This document shows positions 17,349 through 25,150 of a stretch of DNA of 64,000 nt, piece by piece. Source of the DNA: Pseudomonadota bacterium (GTDB taxonomy: Bacteria; Pseudomonadota; Alphaproteobacteria; Sphingomonadales; Sphingomonadaceae); NCBI GenBank assembly GCA_023390415.1, contig JAEWCW010000212.1:15104-79103 (forward strand). The letters run 5' to 3'. A program made the translations under genes and the position numbers. Position 1 is the stretch's first letter. Every line of letters begins with the position of its first letter. Below the pieces are notes generated by a model. That model was not told where the DNA came from and ran no database searches. It saw nothing but the letters and a program-made list of their open reading frames with translations.

Positions 17349-18728
17349 TCACACGGCCTCCAGATGACGCGCAGCTGGTTCGGCGTCGCCTTCGGAGCGC
17401 CGCTTTCTCGGAACCGGCGGGGGCATGAGCGCAGCACAGGCGAGGGCGACGATCGCCGCAATCGCGCTGGTTCGCATCGGATAGTCTACAATGCTGTGCA
17501 GAAGGACGATCCCGATGATCACGCTTCCGGCGCGCGCTGCCGAAGCGCCCGCGCCGTCGATTCGCCAAGCCCAGATCGTCCGGCGCCCCCACCAGAAGAA
17601 GAACAGGCCGACCACGAGAAGGCCCGCCACGCCTTGCTCGAGGACGATCTCGAGATAGTCGTTATGCGCGTGGTTGGCATATTCCCGCTGCACCTGGAGC
17701 GGGTCCTGATAGCGCCTGAAGACATTGGCGAATGATCCGAGCCCGGTACCGGCGGGGAAGGAATCCGCAATCGCCTCGATCGTTGTCCCGGCGAGCTCGC
17801 CGCGGCTGGATTCGCTGTCGCTATACTTCTCCGCGAGCGCCTCCCGGTTGAGCGGCCCGGTGGCGGCGAAGGTGACGAAGGCGACGAGCAACACCGCGAG
17901 CGCGGCCTTCCAGGTGGTGCCGATCGTGCCGGCGGTCGCCCGTCGGTAGATGAGCAAGGAGGCGAATGCGGCGATGAGGAAGAGCCCGTAGCCGGCGACG
18001 GACCCACTCAGCGCGATCCCGCCGGTCAGGAACAATGCCAGCGCGGTCGTCATAACCATGCCGCCGCTGCGCTTTGAGCGGTCTCTGCGGGTCGCGAACC
18101 GCGCGCCGATCACCGCGACGCAGGGGAGCGCGCAAAGCAGCAAGGTCGCCTGGTGATTGATGTTCGAGAAGAACCCGACGGGCGAGCCCTGGTTGGTGAT
18201 CTCGTAGAAGCGCAGATTGCTCCCGGTGCCGCCGAGCAGCTGAAAGATGCCGAGACAGATTGAGAGGGCCGCAACGAAGATCACCGCAGCGAACAGCCTC
18301 CGGCGCGCATCCGGTGCCAAAGTAACCGCGATCAGGAACAACGCGGCTGGGGGCAGCAGCCATAACAAGGAGGCGATGGTCGCAGATGGAGCGAGCGAGG
18401 CCGGCATGCCCTGTCCATCGATGCCGAGCATCTCCAGCCCCTCGGCGATCTCGCCACGATAGGGCAAGGCCTGCCAGAGCGCCGCCGGAAGCGGGACCAG
18501 GCTAAGCAATCCCCACCCGAGAAATAGGCCAAAGGCCGCGATCAGCCAGCGCGCCTCAGCGGGGATCGTGGCCCGTCTCGTCCACATCAGGGCGAGGATG
18601 ATGATCACGGCCAGCGTCTGAAGAATGGCGTTTCCGACCGCGCCAGCACCGATCGCGCTCGCGCCGCCCAGCAGCAGGCACAGGACCAGGTAGATGATGG
18701 CGACGATGCCCCTGACCCGGCTACTCAT
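17349..18728 (-). CDS. O-antigen ligase/polymerase (Wzy_C/WaaL family) membrane protein
   Basis: A 459-residue polytopic membrane protein of the O-antigen ligase superfamily. Motifs seen are GFFSNINHQATLLL near residue 185 and NHAHNDYLEIVLEQG near residue 355; the latter is the periplasmic loop with the HND/H residues conserved in WaaL, PglL and Wzy_C proteins. It acts in the inner membrane on undecaprenyl-linked glycan, either as polymerase or by ligating the chain to lipid A core or another acceptor. Its ATG overlaps the stop of the upstream TPR-like gene (ATGA). Confidence 0.83.
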   Translation of the reverse strand: MSSRVRGIVAIIYLVLCLLLGGASAIGAGAVGNAILQTLAVIIILALMWTRRATIPAEARWLIAAFGLFLGWGLLSLVPLPAALWQALPYRGEIAEGLEMLGIDGQGMPASLAPSATIASLLWLLPPAALFLIAVTLAPDARRRLFAAVIFVAALSICLGIFQLLGGTGSNLRFYEITNQGSPVGFFSNINHQATLLLCALPCVAVIGARFATRRDRSKRSGGMVMTTALALFLTGGIALSGSVAGYGLFLIAAFASLLIYRRATAGTIGTTWKAALAVLLVAFVTFAATGPLNREALAEKYSDSESSRGELAGTTIEAIADSFPAGTGLGSFANVFRRYQDPLQVQREYANHAHNDYLEIVLEQGVAGLLVVGLFFFWWGRRTIWAWRIDGAGASAARAGSVIIGIVLLHSIVDYPMRTSAIAAIVALACAALMPPPVPRKRRSEGDAEPAARHLEAV

Positions 18729-19942
18729 CGAACGATCTCCAGGCCACGAAAACGCATCGTCACCGTCGTCGGAACGTCACCGGCTTCGGCGAGCAGCCGC
18801 AACCGCTGACCAGCACAGCCCGCCGGGACCGTGAAACGGACCTGCATCGGCCTGAAAGCCGCGGTCGCCGACGCAAGCTCCGCGCGCGCAAGTTCCGGCG
18901 AGCCGGCTTGGCAGGCGAGGGTCCAGGTGAGCCGGGAAGCCCCCGACGCGCCTTCGCCCGCCACGTCGAAGCGGAGCGTGTAACTCCCCGCCTGCAGCGC
19001 GAGCAATTGCTCCGCGAGGACGGCGTTGCTGCCTCCGAAATAGTCGGCATAGAGGTAGGGTTGCGGGCTTCCCGCATCGCGGATCTCAGCGCGACCGACG
19101 TCGGTCGCCTGCAGCGACCACCCGAAGGGCGCGTCCACGGCCCTGCCTGCAAATCGCGGATTCGCCATCAGCAGATTTGCGGCCCTCTCCTCGCGCGGCA
19201 ACGTCCCCAGCCAGATCTCGCGCGCACGCGCAATCTGGCCATCTCCGACGAGCGCCGACATGAACAGCTCCCGCTCCAACCGTAGATCGGCGTCCGGCCG
19301 GCGGGCGCGCACTTCCTGCATCAGCGAATAGGCCTGATCCGGAGTCACCCCCTGCCCGCGCGCAATGGTGAAGAATGCCGGGCGCCAGGCCGGATTGCGG
19401 GCGAGCGCATCGGCCAGCAACCGGCGCCCCTCCGGCACCCGCACAAGCTTTGCGAGCTCGACCATCGCCGGTTCGAGCGCTTGTTGCCTCAGCAAAAGAG
19501 CCATTTCGAGCTCGTGGAGCCCGTCGGCGAGACGGCCCGCGCGGGTGTAGTAGCTGGAAAGCTGGAGGCGAGTCGGCATGAAGCTGCGGCGCCGGCGCCT
19601 CGCCTCCTCCATCAATGAGATCGCCTGACGCAAGTCGCCCCGTTGATCGGCCGCGAGCGAGGCAATGAAGAAGGGCTCGAAGGCGAGCGGCTCCGTCACA
19701 GCAGTCTGTTGGACGAGAGCGTGGACATCGGGCGTCACCCGGCGACCCGGCGCGAGCATTTCGTACAGTCTCAAGCGGAGGAATCCCGAATGCTCGGCAG
19801 GCGGCAAGGCCGCCGCGAGAGGATTCGTCGCCGCCAATGCCGTCCGAACGACCAGATAGAGGATCCCGATCGCAAGAAGGGTAGCCACGACCGCGGGAAT
19901 GCGGTCGCGCAGCCGTACCGAACGCCTCCTGTTGCTCCCCAC
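18725..19942 (-). CDS. Single-pass membrane protein with TPR-like repeats and C-terminal beta domain, exopolysaccharide-associated
   Basis: A 405-residue protein with one N-terminal membrane helix (residues about 15-38) and a helical middle that looks like tetratricopeptide repeats (for example AISLMEEARRRRRSF, ADGLHELEMALLLR). The C-terminal 120 residues look like a beta-sandwich or carbohydrate-binding domain (SYTLRFDVAGEG). I do not recognise a named family. It starts at GTG directly after the stop of the wzc-like gene and overlaps the ligase gene, so it is co-transcribed with the assembly machinery. A periplasmic scaffold or glycan-binding role is possible. Confidence 0.6.
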   Translation of the reverse strand: MGSNRRRSVRLRDRIPAVVATLLAIGILYLVVRTALAATNPLAAALPPAEHSGFLRLRLYEMLAPGRRVTPDVHALVQQTAVTEPLAFEPFFIASLAADQRGDLRQAISLMEEARRRRRSFMPTRLQLSSYYTRAGRLADGLHELEMALLLRQQALEPAMVELAKLVRVPEGRRLLADALARNPAWRPAFFTIARGQGVTPDQAYSLMQEVRARRPDADLRLERELFMSALVGDGQIARAREIWLGTLPREERAANLLMANPRFAGRAVDAPFGWSLQATDVGRAEIRDAGSPQPYLYADYFGGSNAVLAEQLLALQAGSYTLRFDVAGEGASGASRLTWTLACQAGSPELARAELASATAAFRPMQVRFTVPAGCAGQRLRLLAEAGDVPTTVTMRFRGLEIVR

Positions 19943-22105
19943 TTACGCGCTCTTCAGAAGCTGGATCTGCCTCTTAGGCTTGTCACCCTCACGATAGGCG
20001 TAAGCGTCCTCGCCATAGCCGTAGCCATAGCCGTAGCCATAACCGAACTTCTTGGCGCTGAACTTGGTCAGAATGCCTCCAAGGATGCGCGCGTCGACGG
20101 CCCTCAGTCGATTCACCGCATTGAGGGCGGCGGTGCGGCGGATCGAGCCCGCCTCGATCACGAACACCGTGCCTTCACAAAGCGAGGCCACCAAGGGCGA
20201 GTCCGCGAGCCCGAGCACCGGCGGTCCGTCGATGACGACATGATCGAACATCTTCGAGACCCGCTCGAGCAGCGGCTCGAACCGTCCGCCTGCCAGAAGC
20301 TCGGCAGGGTTCGGCGGAATGCGACCGGCCGACAGAAGGAAGAGACTTTCGAGCGTGGTCGGGCTGATCGCCGCCTCGACATTGTCCGAACCGGCCAGGA
20401 GGCTTGACAGTCCCTCGCCGTCCGGATCGCCGCGGAAGGTCGGCTTACGAAGATCGGAGTCTATGAGCAGCACCGACCATCCGAGCGTCGCCAGGGAATG
20501 GGCGATCGACAGCGCCGTCGTCGATTTGCCTTCGCTTGCGCGCGTGCTGGTCACGAACAACGTCTTGGGGACGCCATGATCGGTGGCGAACTGGAGGGCC
20601 GTGCGAACCGACTGGTAGGCCTCCGAAAGCTCCGAGCGCGAATCCTGGAGCTGCTCCTGGACATCGGCACTCTTGCCGGCCGAAGGTATGACTCCGAGCG
20701 CAGCGATCCGAAGCTTGGAGGTGAGGTCCTCGGGACTCTTGATCGTGTCGTCCATCCATTCGAGCGCGAATGCCGATCCAAAGCCGAGCACCAAGCCGCC
20801 CAGCAGGCCGATGAGGATGTTCAGAGGCAAGTTAGGCTTGAACGGCGACCCCGGCACTTCGGCACGATCGACGATCGAGATGATGTTGACCCCGACACCG
20901 CCCGCGACGCCGACTTCCTTGTAGCGCTGGAGCAGCGCGTCATAGAGGGCGCGGTTGGTATCCACCTCGCGCTGGAGGATCGTATATTGGATTGAGCGCC
21001 CACGAAGATCGAGGAGGCTCGAGCGGAGCCCGTCCACCCGCGCCTGCAATTGGCTTTCCCGGGCGCGCGCTGCTTCGACTTCGTTGCGAAGCGATGAGTT
21101 GACCGTCTGGGTCGCTTGAGCGATTTCCCGGTCGAGCGCCTCGATGCGGTTCCGCAGATTGACCATCGTCGGATAGTCCGGGCGAAAGACCCCCAGCTTT
21201 TCCTGATACTCAGACTGGAGCTGCGCCCGCTGCGAGGTCAGGGCCTGGACCGTCGGGTTGCCGATCGCCTCGGTCGTAGCACCGCCGCCCTGGGTCTGTC
21301 GGAAGCGTTCCTCGGCAGCGATCCGCTCCGTCCGCGCCCGCTGAAGCGCTTCATTGGCCTGCGTGATGGACTGCGCGTCGAGGGTCTGTTCCGACCGGCC
21401 GCCCTGCCCGCTGCCGCTGTCGATGTTGAGCGTGACGATGCCCTGTTGCTGGGCGTAGGCCACGAGCTGGCGTTCGGACTGCTCCAGTCGCGCACGGATC
21501 GTGTTGATCCGCTGCTCAAGATAGTTGCGTGCGTAGGAATTCGCCTCGTAACGCCGCTCGAGGTTGGTGCGGATGAACACGTCGGCATAGGCGTTGGCGA
21601 TCCGCGCGGCCAAAGCCGGATCCGAGTGGACGACGCGCAGCCGGATGAGGCGGCTGTCGCGAACCGGCTCGACCTCGAGCTCTCCTGCCGACTGCTCCTG
21701 AAGGTTGAGTCCGCGCTGCACGCGTTCCGAGACGCTCCGGCTCTTGATCAGGCCAATCTGGGTGTTGACGAATTCGCGGTCCTGAGGCGCCGGAGCCTGC
21801 AGTTCACCCACCTGGACGGGGCGATCCGCATCGCGATTGACCTCCACAGTCGTTTCGGCCCGGTATAGGGGCTGGATCATCAGCGAGGCGGCGATGGCGA
21901 TCAGGACGCAAGCGAGGACGATCGCGGCGATCAACCACCACCATTTGGCGATGACGCGCCAGATCTCGGCGGCGCTGACCGTCGCTCGACCTGCGGGCGC
22001 TTCGCCGGCGAGGGCGAGCTCACGCAGGCCAGTCGCCGGCACGAATGATTCGTCGCGCACAAGCGCAACGGATCTTGGTGGGAAGCCCCCGCTCTGCTCG
22101 TTCAT
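19943..22105 (-). CDS. wzc: Polysaccharide co-polymerase with bacterial tyrosine kinase domain (Wzc-like)
   Basis: A 720-residue Wzc-type protein. After a cytoplasmic start comes a membrane helix near residues 55-75, a large periplasmic coiled-coil PCP domain with GNVR region, a second helix near 440, and a cytoplasmic BY-kinase domain. Walker A is TRASEGKST near residues 522-530, Walker A' is LLIDSDLRKP and Walker B is VVIDGPP near 625. The tail has a run of alternating Gly-Tyr plus further tyrosines, the autophosphorylation cluster. It controls chain length and export of surface polysaccharide together with the Wza-like lipoprotein encoded upstream. No Wzb phosphatase gene is adjacent. Confidence 0.92.
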   Translation of the reverse strand: MNEQSGGFPPRSVALVRDESFVPATGLRELALAGEAPAGRATVSAAEIWRVIAKWWWLIAAIVLACVLIAIAASLMIQPLYRAETTVEVNRDADRPVQVGELQAPAPQDREFVNTQIGLIKSRSVSERVQRGLNLQEQSAGELEVEPVRDSRLIRLRVVHSDPALAARIANAYADVFIRTNLERRYEANSYARNYLEQRINTIRARLEQSERQLVAYAQQQGIVTLNIDSGSGQGGRSEQTLDAQSITQANEALQRARTERIAAEERFRQTQGGGATTEAIGNPTVQALTSQRAQLQSEYQEKLGVFRPDYPTMVNLRNRIEALDREIAQATQTVNSSLRNEVEAARARESQLQARVDGLRSSLLDLRGRSIQYTILQREVDTNRALYDALLQRYKEVGVAGGVGVNIISIVDRAEVPGSPFKPNLPLNILIGLLGGLVLGFGSAFALEWMDDTIKSPEDLTSKLRIAALGVIPSAGKSADVQEQLQDSRSELSEAYQSVRTALQFATDHGVPKTLFVTSTRASEGKSTTALSIAHSLATLGWSVLLIDSDLRKPTFRGDPDGEGLSSLLAGSDNVEAAISPTTLESLFLLSAGRIPPNPAELLAGGRFEPLLERVSKMFDHVVIDGPPVLGLADSPLVASLCEGTVFVIEAGSIRRTAALNAVNRLRAVDARILGGILTKFSAKKFGYGYGYGYGYGEDAYAYREGDKPKRQIQLLKSA
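20013..20048 (-). repeat. 12-base tandem repeat encoding the Gly-Tyr run of the Wzc tail
   Basis: On the plus strand the unit ccatagccgtag occurs twice and a third, degenerate copy follows. On the coding strand it gives alternating GGC TAC GGC TAT codons, five Gly-Tyr pairs in total. Because one unit is 12 bases, gain or loss changes the number of phosphorylatable tyrosines by two without shifting the frame. Confidence 0.8.
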
Positions 22106-22123
22106 TGATCGTCTGTCCGAAAA

Positions 22124-22846
22124 TTAGGGAATAAGGGGCGCAAAATAGCCCAGGACCGGAAGCGTCGAAACGATCTCGCGCCAGACCGAACGGACACGCT
22201 GCCCGTCAACCACGATGATATCGTTGCCGTAGATCGTGGGGTCCTCAGACTCCGCGCGGCGGATCGAGCGCATATCGAAGGCCGCGGCCATGCGCTGGCC
22301 GTTGATTGTCCGGAAGACGACGACGCGAGCCGGATTGGCGTCGTCGGACATGCCCCTGGCGAGCGCGACCGCCCGCATCAGGGTGGTCGTGCCGCGAATC
22401 TCAACGACGCCGGGCTGCCGAACCGAGCCATCCACCGTGATGGTGTGCTGACTCTGCTCGGAAATGGCGACCTGGACGTTCGGCGATTGAAGGTAGCGCT
22501 GCGACAGGCGCTGCGCGATCAGGGTCGACAATTCGCTGGGCAGAAGATTCTGAACCTCGAGCTCGCCGATCAGCGGATATTGGATCTTGCCCTGAGCATC
22601 GACCTGGAACTCGCCGGATAGCTCGGCCACCTGAAAGACGGTGATGCGCAATTTGTCGAGCGGACCGATCCGCTGCTGCGCGGGAGACGGCGACAATGTC
22701 TCGACGTCCGGTGCAGCGAAGCCCGCCGGCTCATAAGGAACGCTTCCGCCGCGAGACGCGCAGGCAGAAAGCGTCGCGGCCAGCCCCATCACACCGAGCA
22801 CCGCCAGAATTTGGCGTACAGCGCCATTGAAACGAATTCTGGTCAC
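22124..22846 (-). CDS. Polysaccharide export outer-membrane lipoprotein (Wza-like)
   Basis: A 240-residue lipoprotein. A signal peptide with lipobox LSAC ends near residue 29. The mature part begins with the Poly_export domain (GPLDKLRITVFQVAELSGEFQ, YPLIGELEV) and one SLBB domain (HTITVDGSVRQPGVVEIRG). I place the start at GTG 22846, because GGGGTGAG lies six bases upstream and the signal peptide follows directly; the longer frame has no signal sequence at its start. It is shorter than E. coli Wza (379 residues), as in many alphaproteobacteria. Overlap with the wzc-like gene is absent (18 bases between). Confidence 0.88.
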   Translation of the reverse strand: MTRIRFNGAVRQILAVLGVMGLAATLSACASRGGSVPYEPAGFAAPDVETLSPSPAQQRIGPLDKLRITVFQVAELSGEFQVDAQGKIQYPLIGELEVQNLLPSELSTLIAQRLSQRYLQSPNVQVAISEQSQHTITVDGSVRQPGVVEIRGTTTLMRAVALARGMSDDANPARVVVFRTINGQRMAAAFDMRSIRRAESEDPTIYGNDIIVVDGQRVRSVWREIVSTLPVLGYFAPLIP

Positions 22847-23072
22847 GAGTGTCTCACCCCAAAAACCAATCGACCATGTACACGATAGCATCCGAGGGTC
22901 AAAGCCTCGCCGAACCGCTTCCCCTGCGTTTTCCGCATCTTGGCGCCGCCGCCTGTGCAGGTCGACGCTTGGCTGCGGCGTTTGCCACGCCCATCGAACC
23001 CCGTCCAGACTTATCCTTGCGCATTTTGGCCGGCACACAATATCGCGACAGATCAGAGATGAGGTCGAATTC
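22847..23072. promoter_or_regulatory. Divergent intergenic region between the wza-like and phosphatase genes
   Basis: These 226 bases separate the leftward export operon from the rightward phosphatase gene, so promoters for both must lie here or close by. It is less GC-rich at both ends (cccaaaaaccaatcgac; acacaatatcgcgacagatc). I could not assign -35 and -10 elements with confidence. Confidence 0.45.
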
Positions 23073-23861
23073 GTGCTGAAGCGTTTGTTCGGAGGATCGA
23101 AGAAGGCGAAGGGCGGTCCGCCGAACCTTCGTGCCTATGCCATTGGCGACATTCACGGCCGGCTCGACCTTCTGCGCCAGCTCATTCAGCAGATCGAGGC
23201 CGACAATTCGGCGCGTCCGCCCGCCCGAACCTATCTGATCTTCCTGGGTGACCTGATCGACCGGGGCCCCGATTCCAAGGGCGTGCTGGACTTTTTGATC
23301 TCGGAGCGGTTCGATTTCGCGACGACGATCTTCCTGAAGGGCAATCACGAGGAGTTCTTCCAGCGCGTGCTGGAGGGCGAGGAGAGCGGCGTGCTCGACT
23401 GGCTGACCTATGGCGGCTTCGAATGCGCCGAGAGCTACGGCGTCAGCCGCGGCTCCACTCTCAATGCCACGCCCGGCGGGATCGTCCGCCGCCTGCAGGA
23501 TGCGGTTCCTGCGGCCCATCGCGACTTTATCCAGAACATGGCCGACACTTTTCGCTTCGGCGACTATGTGTTCGTCCATGCAGGCATCCGGCCGGGTGTC
23601 GCGATCGAGGAGCAAAGCCCGAAGGATCTCCGCTGGATCCGCGACGGGTTCCTGGATTGCAGCAGCGATCACGGCTGCATCGTCGTCCACGGCCACACCA
23701 TCGTCGAACGCCCGGAACAGCATTCGAACCGGATCGCGCTGGATACCGGCGCCTATCGCAGCGGCGTCCTGACCGCGCTCGGCCTCGAAGGAACCGAACG
23801 CTGGTTCATCCAGGCCGTCGCCGACGCTCATGGAAGCGGGCACGCGGCCTTGGCAATCTAA
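23073..23861 (+). CDS. PPP-family metallophosphatase (serine/threonine protein phosphatase)
   Basis: A 262-residue calcineurin-like phosphatase with all three metal-binding motifs: GDIHG near residue 27, GDLIDRG near residue 63 and GNHE near residue 93, followed by HAGI and HGHT. This is the layout of bacterial PrpA/lambda-type protein phosphatases. I chose GTG 23073, which has GAGG eight bases upstream and leaves a short basic N-terminus before the first motif; the frame is open further upstream. It is divergent from the wza/wzc operon and may dephosphorylate the tyrosine kinase or another envelope protein. Confidence 0.88.
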   Translation: MLKRLFGGSKKAKGGPPNLRAYAIGDIHGRLDLLRQLIQQIEADNSARPPARTYLIFLGDLIDRGPDSKGVLDFLISERFDFATTIFLKGNHEEFFQRVLEGEESGVLDWLTYGGFECAESYGVSRGSTLNATPGGIVRRLQDAVPAAHRDFIQNMADTFRFGDYVFVHAGIRPGVAIEEQSPKDLRWIRDGFLDCSSDHGCIVVHGHTIVERPEQHSNRIALDTGAYRSGVLTALGLEGTERWFIQAVADAHGSGHAALAI

Positions 23862-23919
23862 GGCTGCACGGATAAGGCGCGCGCTTCCGCAGTTTTTTCG
23901 CCTCCGGACGCCACGCTCA

Positions 23920-24915
23920 ATGACCACGCTCGTCACCGGCGCTGCCGGATTCATCGGATTTCACGTCGCGTCCCGGCTGATGGCGCGCGGCGACCGCGTG
24001 ATCGGCCTCGACAACGTCAACGATTATTACAGCACGCAGCTCAAGCGCGACCGGATCGCCGAGCTTCGCCGCGGCCACAACAGCTTCGATTTCCTCGAGG
24101 TGGATTTCGCCGACGACAGGGCGCTCGAGGCGGCGCTGGCCGGCAAGGAGTTCGACCGGATCGTCCATCTCGGCGCCCAGGCCGGCGTGCGCTATTCGAT
24201 CGAAAATCCGCGGGCCTACGTCCAGTCCAACCTGGTCGGCCACCTCAATTTGATGGAGATCGCCCGCCACCGCGGCTCCTCGCACCTCGTCTACGCCTCC
24301 TCCTCCTCGGTCTATGGCGGAAACGACACTTTGCCGTTCCAAGTCGAGGACCGGGTCGATCACCCGCTCTCGCTCTACGCCGCGACCAAGAAGGCGGACG
24401 AGCTGATGAGCGAGACCTACGCCCATCTCTACCGGCTGCCGCAGACGGGCCTACGCTTCTTCACCGTCTACGGGCCCTGGGGCCGGCCGGACATGGCGAT
24501 GTGGCTATTCACCAAGGCGATCCTCGCCGGCGAGCCGATCAACGTCTTCGGCGAAGGAAACATGCGCCGGGACTTCACCTATATCGACGACATCGTCACC
24601 GGCGTGGTCGCCGCGCTCGACAACCCGCCGCCCGACGATGGCGCGGAGAAGGCCGGCGGCAGCAAGGGGCCGCATCGCCTCTACAATATCGGCAACCACC
24701 GCTCCGAGGAGCTGACCCGGATGATCGGCCTGATCGAGCAGGCCTGCGGGCGCGAGGCGGAGAAGGTGCTGATGCCGATGCAGGCCGGCGACGTCCGCGA
24801 CACCTATGCCGACATCAGCGCCATCCAGCGCGATCTCGGCTTCCAGCCGACCACCGCGATCGACGAAGGCGTGCCGAAATTCGTCGCCTGGTACCGGGAT
24901 TATCACGGCGTCTGA
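23920..24915 (+). CDS. UDP-glucuronate 4-epimerase (LspL/CapI family SDR)
   Basis: A 331-residue extended SDR enzyme. TGAAGFIGFHV is the NAD site, GLDNVNDYYSTQLKRDR and GAQAGVRYSIENP are hallmarks of the UDP-glucuronate epimerases, SSSSVYGGN and YAATKKA supply the catalytic Ser and YxxxK. It interconverts UDP-glucuronate and UDP-galacturonate for surface polysaccharides. The ATG at 23920 starts directly before the Rossmann motif; the longer frame overlaps the phosphatase gene. It lies 58 bases after the phosphatase gene and may be co-transcribed with it. Confidence 0.9.
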   Translation: MTTLVTGAAGFIGFHVASRLMARGDRVIGLDNVNDYYSTQLKRDRIAELRRGHNSFDFLEVDFADDRALEAALAGKEFDRIVHLGAQAGVRYSIENPRAYVQSNLVGHLNLMEIARHRGSSHLVYASSSSVYGGNDTLPFQVEDRVDHPLSLYAATKKADELMSETYAHLYRLPQTGLRFFTVYGPWGRPDMAMWLFTKAILAGEPINVFGEGNMRRDFTYIDDIVTGVVAALDNPPPDDGAEKAGGSKGPHRLYNIGNHRSEELTRMIGLIEQACGREAEKVLMPMQAGDVRDTYADISAIQRDLGFQPTTAIDEGVPKFVAWYRDYHGV

Positions 24916-24920
24916 AGCGG

Positions 24921-24949
24921 TTGACTTGGGCGGCCCTGAAGCGCAGCTT
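24921..24949 (+). promoter_or_regulatory. Possible promoter for the phhA leader (-35 only convincing)
   Basis: TTGACT at 24921-24926 matches the conserved TTGAC element of alphaproteobacterial housekeeping promoters. Seventeen bases downstream the -10 position would be CAGCTT, a poor match. If used, transcription would start at about 24956-24958, that is almost at the leader ATG, giving a leaderless transcript as known for trpL of Sinorhizobium meliloti. Confidence 0.35.
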
Positions 24950-24957
24950 GGCATGAG

Positions 24958-25065
24958 ATGACGAACGCAGCCCATCCCTTCAGCGATTACCGCGCCTCCG
25001 GCGCGGCCGCTGCCGCTGCGCTCTACTATTACGTCTATCGCACCGCCCGGGCGGGACCGATCTGA
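24958..25065 (+). CDS. Tyrosine-rich leader peptide of phenylalanine hydroxylase (attenuator)
   Basis: A 35-codon ORF starting MTNAAHPFSDYRASG and ending LYYYVYRTARAGPI. Five of its 35 codons are Tyr, four of them within five codons (25024-25038). There is no good Shine-Dalgarno sequence, so a leaderless start at 24958 is possible. The stop codon (25063-25065) directly follows an RNA segment (25047-25062) that can pair with the 5' arm of the downstream terminator. A ribosome reaching the stop would cover that segment and allow termination; one stalled at the Tyr codons would leave it free. The peptide itself probably has no function after synthesis. Confidence 0.7.
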   Translation: MTNAAHPFSDYRASGAAAAAALYYYVYRTARAGPI

Positions 25066-25108
25066 CGCGCTGATTTCAAGGCCTGTTCACCGATCGAACC
25101 CCGTCCGG
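25047..25108 (+). promoter_or_regulatory. Antiterminator helix of the phhA attenuator
   Basis: CCGGGCGGG at 25047-25055 pairs with CCCGTCCGG at 25100-25108 (nine pairs, one G-U), and CGATC at 25058-25062 pairs with GATCG at 25092-25096, separated by a small internal loop (AC/AAC). The helix uses the 5' arm of the terminator, so the two structures exclude each other. Confidence 0.7.
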
Positions 25109-25132
25109 ACCTGCCGGGCGGGGTTTTCTTTT
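25097..25132 (+). terminator. Rho-independent terminator/attenuator in front of phhA
   Basis: Stem CCCCGTCCGG (25099-25108), loop ACCTG, and CCGGGCGGGG (25114-25123), ten pairs with one G-U, followed by TTTTCTTTT. It lies 18 bases before the phhA start codon, so it can only reduce phhA expression; with the Tyr-rich leader upstream it acts as an attenuator. Confidence 0.85.
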
Positions 25133-25150
25133 GCACCCGAAGGAAGCCCT

